DNA from: Lingula anatina
Lineage: Eukaryota > Brachiopoda > Lingulata > Lingulida > Lingulidae
NCBI RefSeq assembly: GCF_001039355.2
Contig: NW_019773513.1
Coordinates: 1,514,250 to 1,578,249 of the forward strand
Direction of reading: 5' to 3'
DNA length: 64,000 nucleotides
The notes beneath the pieces were generated by a model. It was not told where the DNA came from and ran no database searches. It was given only the letters and a program-made list of their open reading frames with translations. This document shows, piece after piece, positions 1 through 14,100 of this stretch. The translations under genes were made by a program, and so were the position numbers. Numbering within the stretch: the stretch's first letter is position 1; every line of letters begins with the position of its first letter.

Positions 1-1079
1 ATAGTGTTGATATTAATGTTGTGAACTTTTTCAAGGATTTAGACCCAGTGTTGATTTAGTGTGTTGGGACTTAGTTATAATCGGTAGTTACTAGGTTGGA
101 GATTCGGGACGAGTCTTATCTGCCCAGGGAGGCATGTAACGGGGTAAATATAGTGCCGGTGTGCATAAACCGGGGTAACGTCGAGGGGGAAAAGAAACAT
201 GGCGGCGTAGCAGACGCTGAGCAGCTTGTGCACTGCTTAGTAGCTTATATATCGTTAACCTATTAAATTTATGAAAAAGAAAGCACAGCGTTGTTGTACT
301 GGATTGCTGAGGAAGTGCACCGCTACACTAACTATCAAAATGAATCTAGGTTATAACCAGTATTTCAGCTAAAATGGCAGTACACCTCAATATACACGGA
401 TGTAGGAACTTTTTGTAATCTTTATGAATGTACAGCCACCAATTTTACTATCAAACATATATGAATAATGATAAAATTATGGTACAAATAGTGTATATTT
501 CAGGCATTGCTTACATTTTGCCAATATATATTTCTGCACAATTTTATATGTGACTCATTTATTTCAGTGGTTTAAAAGTATAAATGTGAATTCATTGAAT
601 AATAAGATGTCAGTTGTTGATGATGATACTTGAATTTAGGTGGTTGTTTACTTGCTATAGGATAAGTTTTTTTTTTGTCTGTCATTTTTGTGTCATCTGC
701 TAGCCTAAGGCAGAATAAGGATACAGTGAAAAAATTGGGTTTTAAAAGAGTGCCTAAATTTTTTGGAGCACATATTTCAAACAGCGGTTCTCCTAAAATT
801 AGAAAGTTATATATGTTTAAGTCATTGCTTTGCAGAATGCAATACTGTAACTGTTGAAATTTTTTTGCAATCAGATACACTTTTTACACACATTTTCAAA
901 AAACGTGCTAAACAATTTAGTCATTTCCATCATCCGCCTGGTTCTTTTACTTTCTATAAGGACTAAAATTATGAAGAATAAGAGGAACAACACATGATCC
1001 TCTGTCTTTTATATGTAGATTGCAAATTTTATATATACAAATTAAAAATTATGTACTATATCGATGTATATTATTTCAG
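1..1079. other. CTPS intron or 5' flank, no exon recognised
   Basis: This stretch lies directly upstream of the first visible CTP synthase exon and ends with its acceptor (ATTATTTCAG). I looked for the N-terminal CTPS exons, which should encode the P-loop and the Mg/ATP-binding residues, and saw none here, so most of it is probably intron. Positions 135-327 resemble a short LTR (TGTAAC...GCTACA) but have no matching target duplication. The remainder is AT-rich and featureless. Confidence 0.5.
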
Positions 1080-4000
1080 TTGTCCCACACATCACAGATG
1101 CTATTCAAGAATGGGTGGAGAGAGTGGCAAAAATCCCTGTAGATGGTGAGGGGGAGGAGCCTGAAGTCTGCATAGTAGAGGTAAGGCAGCAGGCTCGTAG
1201 GATTAAGGAAATGATTTTACTGTTTTCAAGTTGATTTTGAAAAAAATGTGCCTTGATCTTTTAATTAAAGAATTTGAAAGTGCAAAAGCTAGCTGTCCTA
1301 ATGTGGTCAGTGTTCAGTCTCTTGGTGATATTTTCTGTCTGATCGTACAGCTATTTTCATGTGAGATTTATGGTTTTAATAAGATAATAAGATAAGATAA
1401 TAAGATAATCCTATCCTATATACCAGTATACTTCTTTTCCAGCTTGGAGGTACAATAGGGGATATAGAAGGAATGCCTTTTGTGGAAGCATTCCGTCAGT
1501 TTCAGTTCAGGGCAAAAAGGGAGAATTTCTGCAATATCCACGTCAGTTTAGTGCCATCGGTGAGTTAGCTAAGTACTCAGCTTGCCATGAATAGTTGCAT
1601 TTACACTTAAATTTATTTTATGGGAAAGCAAATCTGTTAAAGGACTTTTAAAAAATTTTTTAATAGTTCCTTCATCAATTGAAGTACTGGTGTAATTTAG
1701 TTTGTATCAAATGCTTATAAGTTTGTAATTCAAACTTATCTGACTTTTATTGTATTTCACTAGATTATATGACTAAAATTTAATGGCAGTGATTTCATTT
1801 TTACAATGATATTTTGTAGCCCAAAACAACCGGTGAACAGAAGACCAAACCCACTCAGAATAGTGTGAGGGAGCTGAGAGGACTAGGACTGTCTCCTGAT
1901 TTGGTGAGTGAATAACATATACCAGACATTTTTTTTAACACGACACAATTGTTTTATAAGTAAATGTATTGGAATATTGATGTAAACCAAGTGCTTTACT
2001 GGTTTTGCCTCCCCCCCCCCCCCTCTGTTGCATGCATGTATGATCTTCCTAATAATGAGTTCCTTTGATGTTTTATTCTTGTACTTAGTAGTGTTAAAAA
2101 AGATATTTAGAATTCCATAAGAAATAATCTTTGCTTTATATATCATGTAAATTAATTTAGATGACTCTCTTAAGTTTATCCTTTTGAAACATTTTGGTGG
2201 TTGAAGATTCATATCAATTCACCATAAAGATCTTTAATAAATAAATAAGTTATCATAATGATGCATCTATGAAGATCTACTATAAAGATGTCATGGTGGT
2301 TGAAGGTGAATCAGAGTGAAGTATGAGGCTGTTCTCACTCCAGTGATAATTGAACAGATAAATTTTGGTACAAAAAATAACGACAGAACTTGGTGTGCAG
2401 TCCATTTCCACCATGTCACAGTTCACCATCTTAGATTGCAGCCTTTTATGGAATAGAGAGTGGAAGTACAGAAACATGCATATTCTCACTTATTTCACTG
2501 TTCACTCATCTGTTTGTGTTTCAGATTGCTGCCAGAAGTACCAGTAAACTGTCTCAGTCTGTGATTGACAAATTGTCCATGTTTTGCCAAGTTGCTCCAC
2601 AACAGGTAGGATGAGTAATTATCAGTTATTTAGTAATTGAAATGGCACTGGTCCTCCTTTATTCGCCACTCAGAATTAGATAAATATCAAAAAGATTTTG
2701 TTCAGTTTGTAAGATAAAAAAACTTTGAATCATATTGTGTATTTGTGAGGAATTATTTTTACATTCTTTGTTGAAAGATGAACTTTGTATGGAGAAATTA
2801 TAGCAGCCTGCATATTTACTCTGTATGAAGTTGTTACTGCAAGCTGAGCAATATGTCTGAATTTTTTATCATGTTAGTGACATTAATGAAACAGCAGCAT
2901 GATGAGTTATAAAGTGTAGAGTGAATGTGTCAATTTATCTCACTGCCTTTGTGATGGTTGTATGTCTGTTGGAGACATGTAAAAGGCATAATTTTAACAA
3001 TTATCTTTAATCATTTATCAACAATATGTTTCATTGTACAAAATCCTAAGACACATAGCAAACAGGTGCTTTAAGAAATACTTATTACTATTATTTTATA
3101 ATTATTATTAAAATTTATTTTTAATTAGTGGTTACGTTTTTATCAATATACACATTTCCCAAGTGCTAACTACCATACTGCATTCTAAACTGTGAACTAG
3201 CTTTGTTTGTAATTCTTTATGTAATAAAACATGGTCTTTCTTAAGTTATTGATTTTCCTTGGTAATAATTCAATAAAATATGAATTTTTATTATTTTAAT
3301 TTATTTTAAACCAGTTTTATAAAATTTATATAACTTTTGTTATTCCATGCCTTAGGTGATCGGTGTCCATGATGTTACAAACTTGTACAGAGTTCCCCTC
3401 CAACTGGAGGAGCAGAACCTTCTCCCATACTTCAGAAAACGCCTCCACCTCCCCATTCCAGATCCAGTTCCCAGGAAGTTGCTGCTCAGTTGGAGAGAAC
3501 TCGCAGAAAGGTAAAGAAAGAAAAGAAAAACACAGTACAAGTATTCCAATGTATACACTCAGGTTGTCAATTTCATATACAAAATATGTACCATATTATG
3601 GTCAAAGATATGATATTTACCCACTAAAGTTTTTTTATTTGCTCATATATTTCTGCTAAATTTCCTCAGGGCGAGTGAGGTAATTTCCTGTAACTAGATA
3701 TAGATAATTATTATATTTGAGTAGGTAAATATTTTCATATATTTTAATATAATGCTGTTGAGAGAAGAATGTATATACATTGTTCTGAATACAAAGCAGC
3801 CAAGTGAAGTCTAGCATTACAGAGTAGTTTATCATAGAAATTGGTAGTGGGTCACACCTTGATGCAAACTGCTGGATCAGGTTTGTTGTCAATCATGCAA
3901 CAAAAGGAGTAAAGATTCCTTTACTCTCACCTGTTACAGTTTGGGGTAATGAGCAATTTGTTACCAAGGCAACATCATTATCAAGACATATAGGTAATTT

Positions 4001-7000
4001 TATCAAATTTTGCCTTCCCAAAAGAAAGAATATGTAATATTGGATGCATTTCCCTTGTGGTTAAAAATATTTGAGATGTAATGATTATGTCATGTATTTT
4101 GTCTGTTCATTGCAGGTGTGACAGGTTGCACAAGGAAGTTACCATAGCTCTAGTGGGGAAGTACACAGACCTGGAAGATTCCTATGCTTCAGTCCTGAAG
4201 GCTCTCCAGCATTCTGCCCTTGCCGTCAATCATAAACTCAAAGTAAAAGTAAGGAGCTTTCATAATAATAAAGTCTTGTTTTGTAAGACCAGACTTAACA
4301 TGACACTTAATTGTATTTTCACATTGAATAAACAACTCTTTTTCACATGGCAGAGCGTGCATATTGATATGAGGTGAAATATATTATCAGAAGTATCTCA
4401 ATATTGTTGTAATGTTCCACTTTGCAGTACATTGAGGCTTCAGACCTAGAACAGAGCACTCAGCATGATCATCCAGTGAAATACCATGAAGCATGGCAGA
4501 ATCTTTGTAGTAGCGAGTAAGTTGATATGACCATTAGACTCTGGATTTTGGTGTGAAGTTGAAGTCAATTTTTGTTTAAAAGTTTGTCATTTAACTTGGA
4601 CTTATATGTACAGGCAAATTTGTTTCTATAAAATTGATAATACCAGTGTCTTTCAGAAACCTGAGCTTGGTTTTGTAATAAAAAAAGTCACATTTACACT
4701 AGAAGCTATTGTGGACCTTATATTTAATATCAACAATTTTTCCCCTGAATGTTATGGTCAACTGACCATTAAAATCATCATTACTGTCACTATCCTTAAA
4801 GCATTACTATTTTACCATGGTCTATTCTATGGCACTGTGTTTTAATGCTTTCACATGTAATTTCAGTGGTGTTCTTGTACCAGGTGGTTTTGGAGTGAGA
4901 GGAGTAGAAGGGAAAATGATGGCATCCAACTGGGCCAGAAGAATGAACAAACCTTTCCTTGGTAAGCAATATTATGTCGGTTGCATTTAATGTAAGAGAG
5001 GAAATTTCCCTTCAGTAACATATTATCATCTATAAATTCATGATTCATTAGTATTATTTAGTATTTTCAACATTATTACAATTAACGTTTTTTTCTAAGC
5101 CTTATAATTCTCATTAAGATTTGGACTTTCTTTACAATGTGCATCCTACAAATGCACATTGCTTTAGTTGAGATCTAAAGTTTGTATGCAGTAACAATTT
5201 TATATTCTCATCCAGGAGTGTGTTTAGGCTTACAATGTGCTGTGATAGAATTCTGTAGAAATGTGGTAGGTTGGAAAGATGCTAATTCCACAGAGTTTGA
5301 CAAGAATACAACACATCCAGTGGTAAGTCTCTACTGCAATGATACTAATGGCGGTGCTAACGATAACACTTGCCAATGTAGCAAAACGCTAAAACAGACT
5401 TTCATTAGGTAAATAAAATTGGATTGATTTGACTCGTTTTGGTCAAATTTAAATCATTTGGAGAAAAAAAGTGTTGAATAAATAGTCATTTGGCTAAGCT
5501 AAAAAAAAATTGGTAGTGATACCCCAGAATGGGATATTAATCTTGCAATGAATCTTTTTATTATCTCACTGTCAAATACCAAGTGTCTTTGTAAGTGTAT
5601 CTCACAAAGTCATATATATTTATTTACATGTAACAGTTTTCATTTTTGTAAGGTTTACTTTGTATTATTTTGTCATGATAACCATAGGGGACTCCTGTAG
5701 TGAAATGAATATCTGAGTTACTCAATTGTTTGGAAAACAGATGAAATTGATTACCACCTTTTTCTCTGACTTACATACAAAAAAAATAAAAATAAAAAAA
5801 CAAGTGAATTTTTTTTACATGTGAAATGTCTTCATTTTGAGAATGACCACAACAGCACCTTCAGAGTTATAATCTAAAGAGAAAAAAATCATTAACTTCG
5901 TTTGTTGTGTGTACTTAGATAAAACATTACATCTGACTAAGAAAAAAAATTGTCTGTTTTCCAGGTGATAGAGATGCCAGAGCATAACCCTGGACACATG
6001 GGAGGTACCATGAGGCTAGGCAAGAGGAGGACAGAGTTTGTGGAGCAAAGTTCTATACTCAGTAGGTGGCAGAAAATGACTATACATTTTGTAATTATGT
6101 CCCACTTTGGTGTGTTAACCCTAATGGAAGCACATGCCCTTTTCTTTCCTGTTCCTTAAAATAGTATTTATGTTATAAATGGTGATGGTCAAGTTTTGTA
6201 ATCTTTTGTAATGTAGGCTAATGATAGAGAGAGACTTGGCGACTATTTATGACTTATGGCTAGAATTACACATTTGGCCCAAAAGTATATAAATGAATGA
6301 AATACAAATGTTGATATATTTAATATATTAGTGTGTAAGTTGGACAACTTTTAAAGAAACATATTGCAGGGGCAGATCCAGAGATATTTCTGACAGTCTT
6401 CCACATTATCTTTGTTGATCCATCCTCCATTTTTTGACTGTCTTCCGACAGAAAAAATTAGGTACTCATCAATGTAAACTTACAAATTTGACCGTCTTCC
6501 GGAAGACCCAGAAGACCGCCTCAATCAGCCCTGTATTGGCACATATATATGCCAATGTTTGGCACAGGCAACCAAATTCCATTGAAATCATAAACTGCAG
6601 CCTAGAGAACCACATTCTGTATTATTAGTACCACCAGCGTGTACGCTGGCGGTACTCATGGTTTTAGTCTCGACCCGTCTCGTACGGCTCCGTAAGCTCC
6701 GCCGGCTCCGTGAGCTCCGTCGGCTCCGTTGGCTCCGCAGGGTGTCGTGGGATACAAGTCACCGTTGCTGCCTCTCAACCTTTTGCTGCATGTTCATATT
6801 AGAAAAAAAAAGATTGCAAAAAATATAAGGATTATGTCAAGATAAAAGGTTCAGTGACATGTATATCAGGTTGGCATTTTCAGACCAAAATGTCAGATAG
6901 CTTGGGTTAAACCTGTCTGAATGTCATTGTTAAAACAATGTAAAACATGGAGCACTTTTTGCATCATTGTGGAGGTTTAGTCGTTAAAGATAATCTTAGA

Positions 7001-10000
7001 TTTGATTCCACTGCTTGCTTTTGACTTGCAATATATTTGTTTATTCTGCTGGGTATCGAGTTGCACTGAGTGCCATCTCTAAATTGTCTGATAGGACATA
7101 AGGTGAGGATAAATTTGACAGTTTTTACGAGTTCACCAAGTGCAGACAAGTTAAAATTTGTCATCCTTCTCCTCTGTTATAAGCTATTAAAGTTATAAGC
7201 TCGTAAAGTCAGCCAGCGATCCCAGTGATATGTAGGCATCAATCGACCCAAGTGGACCATTAATTATTTTAAACTTGTGCTTCTTAAGTGTAAAAATAAT
7301 TCAGCCACCAGTATAGTTCCTCAAAGTATTAGTCCTTGATTTTAACACAGTAGTTGTTCCAATAACTTTTTGTTGTAGTAAATTAATCAAAGCATCTTTA
7401 TATGGCTCTTATGCCATGGATTCATAATACTTCAGAAAATGTTTAGACCTGAAATGTCAGCATGCACTTGAGGGAGCAATATCATCAGATTTTTTTTCAC
7501 AATGTTTGTAAATGTGATGATATTTAGATAAATATTACTGTTCACTGGTGGAATGGCAGTGTTTTGCCTTGTTTATGATGTGTTTATAATACAAACATGC
7601 CCTTAAAGGTTTTTTTTTTTTTTTTTCAGAGAAATTGTATGGCAACCCAGACTATGTTGAGGAGAGACACCGACACAGATACGAGGTGGATTTAGAATTT
7701 TTTACTGCATCATTCATTAGTTTCTGACAAAGCTTTTAAGTTTTTATTTTCCCCCCATTGTGGAATAATTTGAGTTAATTGAGTTTCCCAATTTACTATG
7801 AAGAATCAGAGAGATTGATTAATCAGAGTAAAGGGAAATATTAAAAATTGATTATGGGCATCAGGTTGGCTTTCCTTTGCCGCTGAGCTTTCAGCCTTGA
7901 CTGATAGGTTTTGATTGACTGATTCCAAGATTTTTGAGATAGCTTAATGTTAGACCTGGAATTCATTTGTAATTAAAGAAGGTGAACCCTAAAAGCCTAT
8001 TGTATTACGGCTGTGATGAATTTAGACAGGGTGTTTTTCTGTCTTATTTGCAGGTCAACCCAAGTCTTGTATCCGAGATGGAAAACCACGGTTTGAAGTT
8101 TGTTGGGCGTGATGTGGAGGGACAGAGGATGGAAATACTAGAACTTAAAGGTAATAAAAGTCTATTTTTAAAGGTAGTCTTTTTTAAAGGTGTTGCAGCA
8201 TTTTTAACTTGAGGCATTTATTATAAAGGAACTGGTCTCAGCGTTCAGAAGCACTCTCACAAATATTGTTATAAAAAGTTCAGGTTGCCTTTAGTAGTAA
8301 GCAGCAAGTAGACCTCATCTCATGAGAATATAGATTCAGGGCAGGGTTTTGCCTCTTTGTATTGTGTTATGGATATGACCAGAATTGGGACTTATGTTCA
8401 CTCCTGCAAATGATTAATATACATTTTGTAGTTATGTCCCACTTTCAAGTGTTAAGTTAAACCCTGGTGGTAGCATGTCCTTTTTCCTTCCTGTTCCTTC
8501 AGGTGCTATTGTTTATGTTATGTATATTATAGATGGTGATGTATGCTAAGTTTAATAAGCTTTGCCGTTGTGTCAATAGAGAGAGAGAGAGACTTGGTCA
8601 GCGTTGTATTGAATTTTTTATGCAAATAAAAATCAAAAATTGAGCAACTAGAGTTCAATGCCTTTGCAATTGACCATGATGACTGCATGTTAATGCTTAT
8701 GATATTTACATTTTGTCTATGGAAAACCTTCCAGAAAGATTGTTTCATTGTTTATGCACAAAATATGAATAAGGTTTGAAAGGCATCCACCAATGCATGC
8801 TAAAGTAAACACTCATTGAAAGTCTAACAAGGTTTGATTTCCAGCACCTGTGTCATTTACTGTGCAAGTTGAAGGTACCAAACAGCAAGGTGTGAATCCA
8901 ATCTCTTTAGTGAAATTAAGCCTGAAATCTGCAAGTCTCATTTTATACTGGAGGTTTTGTGGGAATAAATGTGATTCACTCAAGTGTGCGCTTATACTGA
9001 TCAGTGAGGTCCGAAATGTTCCCTCTTCATCTCGGTCTAGTCTTTTTGTGTTAGATTCCGTTATGACATAGGCGAGTCCACAAATCTTCTTAATAGGTGA
9101 GAAAAATATTTGCATTGTTACATATCAACTTGAATGTTTCCAAGATAAAACAAAATTTGCTTGGTTGGGCAGGTTGCCATTATTTAACCTTTGCAAATGG
9201 CCTCTTAGGTGAAATGACTAATTGTTCAACATTAGGGATTATTAGAATAATTAATCTTGTTTGTATTTAGCAGGCTTGTTAGATGCAAGTTAAAACTGGA
9301 GCCATTCTTTCAACACTACCAATTATTCTCTCATACCAGTATAAGATTACTATTAATAAGCGCACAAATTAGAGCAACTGTTGATTTGACACCCCTTGTT
9401 TTGGAGGCCCAATTTACATAGAATGTACAATATGATAATAGCAGTGTATTTGGTAGATGAGATAATAGTTTTAAATTAGATGTATCTTATAAATTGTGTT
9501 GGAAGGTCAGCCGTTATAAGCCAATGATTCATTTGCCCTTTTATCTATATCATAAATTTTGGGGAATTCAATTATTGGTTTGACACCAATCTATGCATTC
9601 TATTTAAACGAAGGCAGTTTCATAAATAGAAAGGTGGCAGAATTCCTGCCTTCAAGAGCACACAGATTTCATTAATAAATAGTACATCTAATGGAATGTC
9701 TAAAAAAAAAAAGATAAAAGAGATTTTTTGTGAAAAATCACAGGATGAAAGAAAGCAGAATGTGATCTGCACATTGTACACTGGATATATATCATTTTGA
9801 TGAGCAAAAACGTGACCTTTTGATGATGAATGTGCTCATCGAGAATTAGGAAGAGGTCTCATTGGGTTCTAGCAGAACTCATTCCCATTCATTAAGATCA
9901 TGAAATTGTCAGCAGTAAAGAAGGATATTATGTAAACTGAAGCAGTTCTTCAGATTTTTTTTATAAGACCTCCTCAGACAATTCTACCGTCTCAAGTGTG

Positions 10001-11073
10001 CAATGTCTTCTCTCATGGCCTCACTGTAGTCAGACATACGTTGGCTTGTTGATCTTGCTGTCTCCTGAACTTAAATAAAACACCATTTCTAGCATCTCCA
10101 ACCTCGGTATACAAAGTCTTTCGTGTTATGATGTGAGAAAGCGTTCCACTATCTGTCATCATAATTAACTTTACCTATTACAGTTGCTTTTAAAAAGTGT
10201 ACCGTGTTATTTGATTTGATTATGCCAAAAGTGCTTGCTAAAATAACCAATATCTAAGCATCACTTTGAAAAGAATTTTAATACTCACTGTTACTCTGAA
10301 TGTTAAAGGTATGCTATCCTCTTTTGAAAATGTCCCAAAGTCTATTTTCTAAGTCTATATTTTACGGCAAAACTACTTATCTTCCTCAATTCAAACCTTT
10401 AAGATGATAAAACCTCTCAAACATAAGTAACTAATGTTGATATTTCCTTATGAAATATGCAAGAAGACATGACAGTGTAAGTAACTTGCCAGCCATTTAG
10501 AACTAAATTATTGATTTATAAGAAATGGTATAAAACATAGGATAACTTTTATCTAGAGCTGTTATGGCGCGTTAAAACAATTTCCCCATCAAAGATGCAC
10601 TTAGAAGTAAAATTACCCGATGAATTACTAAAGTGATGCCTTTTAAGGCACAGCTGCAACTATTGTGATTGCTTAATTAATGTGTTTAAGTCTTAATGTA
10701 CTTGTGGAGAGTTATATTAACTGCATCAAAGATGCCCTTGGCACTGAACTCTTATAGCATGGACACCCCATGGCACTGTGTGTGTAGCTATGTAAAAGAA
10801 CAGCATTAGGAAATGTCAATTTTTTCTTTCAGTGTGTGTTTTATTAAGCAGTAGGTTGTCCCATCTCATCATCTTAAGTATAACTAATAAATCATAAAAT
10901 GAACAAAAATTTTGATTAAAAGTTACTAACCCTTATCAATTTATTTTAAGAATTACTAACCCTTATAAATTGATAAATTTGAAAATAGTTTAACTAGAGT
11001 TAATTAGCTATTAGTTAAACTAGAGATAGTTTTGTTCTCCACGTTTCTTAACAAATTAATCACTGAACATATT

Positions 11074-11141
<68 letters not shown>

Positions 11142-14100
11142 GTTCTATTAGTGGTCCAGTGAAGTCCAGTGCCTGCATTAAGATTGAAAGTCTTAGGCTG
11201 CATTCACAACAGCAGACTAACTAATTCGTGGATCAAATGTGACAACCCACTTAAAAGTTTGCCATCTCATCCCTTAATAGTCACTGAATAGACTCCCTGT
11301 GGGGATTATACAACAGGCATTTAAGTGGGTCGGCCATATTTGATCAGTGGACTAGTCTTAATGCAGGTTCTGGACTGGACTGGACATGTACAGCTTCTGC
11401 CAGCTTGTTGAATACATGTAAGATATCGTACTGATGAAATAAAAAGCTGATCCTTTTGCATGTACTTTAATGCTTTATGCATGGTTTAATGCAGAAAAGA
11501 GATTAAATCATATTTTGAAAAGCAGATGGTCATTATCCATCGGCCTGGTACATTTGTTGTAGTAAGGAGAGTGATCCAGATTATACTTATTGCTTTTGCC
11601 TAGTGATGTGGTATAAACACACCAGCTTTACCACCTACTTTTTGTAAACTTTTGCTGTGAACTTTCTGATTTAATGTTACCTTGACAGTATGGGCGTCTA
11701 GGAATTTACACAATTGCCTATGCCATCAAGAATGCGTATTTCCAATTTGCAGCCAATTTGTTGTTATGTTTTTTAAGAGAAGCAGAGGATTTTGTTGCCC
11801 TCGATGCTCACTGTTCCAAGGGGGAAAAAAACTCCCTTGTTTTAAAGCATTCACTTTGTACCTGTCATACTTGAATGTTCTCTAAAAGTAAGAATGTAAC
11901 ATTTCAACACAGGGGAGCTGGCCTAATCAGGAACTAGAAAAGGTTAAAAAGGCAAGTAAATCACATTACTTGAACAAAATGAAAAGTCCAAATGTCTTCA
12001 GGGTGATGAATGGAAACGAATTTGTACAGTGTTCTTGGAGAATGTCAAGCCGCCCTTGCGATGATTTATTGCCTAGAAATTCAGAAACCACTTAATAAGT
12101 GCAGCTTGTTCCATGCAGTCAATTACCTCCATTCAATGTAAAAGGCAAAATTGGTGCTTTATTTGCTTTGGTTACTAAATGTGTTGTGAACTGACAAGAC
12201 CAATTGATTTGCATTTGATAAGTGTTATCCCTTTATGTCATACACGAAAAAAGTGAAATTAAAAAGTTTCCCTTTTCTCTCCATTATACTGCCATGCATA
12301 CTTTTTAAATTTTTTAATGGATATATCTGTCTTTCTCATTTAATGAAAATATGGTTATTTGACTAAAAGGATGGGTTTATTATGCTGGCATGGTACTAGG
12401 CTGTTTTTGTGTTATGCAGTCCTTTTACATTGTAAACATACTCTTTGTTTATTCCTGTTGAATTTTTTACCCATTTTTTAAAAATCTTAAAGTAGAAATT
12501 AGGTAATTTGATTAGCAGTTGATGTTATCACAATCTGGTCAAGGCGACACATTTTACAGGAATGAGAATTTTTTTTTACTATTGACAGATTTCCAACTTT
12601 TTGGGGGCCAAAAATATCCAGGCCTAGGCGGCCTCGAGGACCCCACTCAATATTTTCCGACTGTTTCACTAAATGGCAGTCTCATCTCTGATTTTATTAA
12701 GTAAGCAAAATTGATATCAGTTGCAAAGCCTGGCAATAATCTGTAATGCACAATTATCAAGGAACAGCCTATGAATGCCAAAAAGCACTACTGCATGATA
12801 ATTGTGTAAAATGAGAGGCCAGCTGAATATGAAGAGCCAGGCTAATATTTTATGAGCTTTATAAATGGTTTGTGGTGTGCAGTCTGTTTCGAAAGGTTTA
12901 GATAGGTGGTAAGTGCGTGGATCATTTAGGCCCCCCCCCCCCCCCCCCAAATTTTTTCAAAACTTATAAATGTGACATTTCCAAGCAGCCTATTTTGTTT
13001 GTTTGTTTGTTTGTTTGTTTGTTATGTAATAGTCATGTTTATCCTCTGGCGATAAGACAACGAAAATAGAAACCATTCAAGTTTGTCCAAAGCATCATGT
13101 TGTTTTGAAGGCATGACAGGCATGGAAAGGCAGTTCCAGGTCATCACCTTTGCTGATAACAGACACCAAATATAACATCAAAGGTATCACGTCTGTTTGA
13201 TTGATTTTTTAAATGCAAATGTTATTCTGTTACCATTCAGGTTCCAAGAATTGCGTCAAAATTGAACATCGGTGCACTCTCTGATGCAGTCATTAGTTTT
13301 TCCTACAAAAAAAGTTTCCTGAGATAAGTACAAAGCAGCTCTTTGAAGGGCACTCATGAATTAGACTGATTTTCCATAATAATGGCAAAGTGCAGACATT
13401 CATTAGAGATAATGTCTTTCCCATGCTAAAACAAACCTTATTGATTGGATCTTCATCTCTTATCACTCTGAACGATATACTTTAGTAATACAGACTGTAC
13501 TGGTACACTTTGAGAGGTCCTAACATGAATTAATGCTACAAAGGGTTTTAGCTTAAGCTTGCTTTAACATCGATGCTTCCCACTTTTTGGGGAGAACTAA
13601 GACCCAAAGTATATCTTTATCTTCTATCCTAGGGGAGAAGCAGGATAGCCAGGCTGTTAAGTTGTCAAACTCTCAAAGTGTAATGGTACAAATATAAGAC
13701 TGTTGCTAAATATACTGCTTGATTTGAAAAGAGCCATAATGCATCACATTTTAACAAGTTAAAGGGATGAGAACTCTTCATTTTGGCAGGAAAAGTGCCA
13801 TGAAATGGATTTGCTTGTGGAAAACAACCATTTTTCCCATCTTGTCCGATGGTCAATGATTCCTTTCCAACATTCAAAGTTAGTCCATTGCTTTTCTTTG
13901 AAAAACTGTGGTTTTGTAAGAATCTCTTGAGAGAGTATTGAAGAGGGTAGCCATTTCTGAAGGGCCATATGGTCTGATGGCAAGCACTGATTTGGAATAA
14001 TTGAGATAACTGCCATTTTGGTGAAATTTATTATATTCTTATGTGTTGTTTACAATGTATTTATTTTGGACAATTGAATCTCATATGAAGAGTTGTTTTA

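Noticed and set aside
13665-14016. Minus-strand frames inside the CTPS intron
   Set aside because: Two overlapping short frames with no motif or splice context; not enough for a nested gene.
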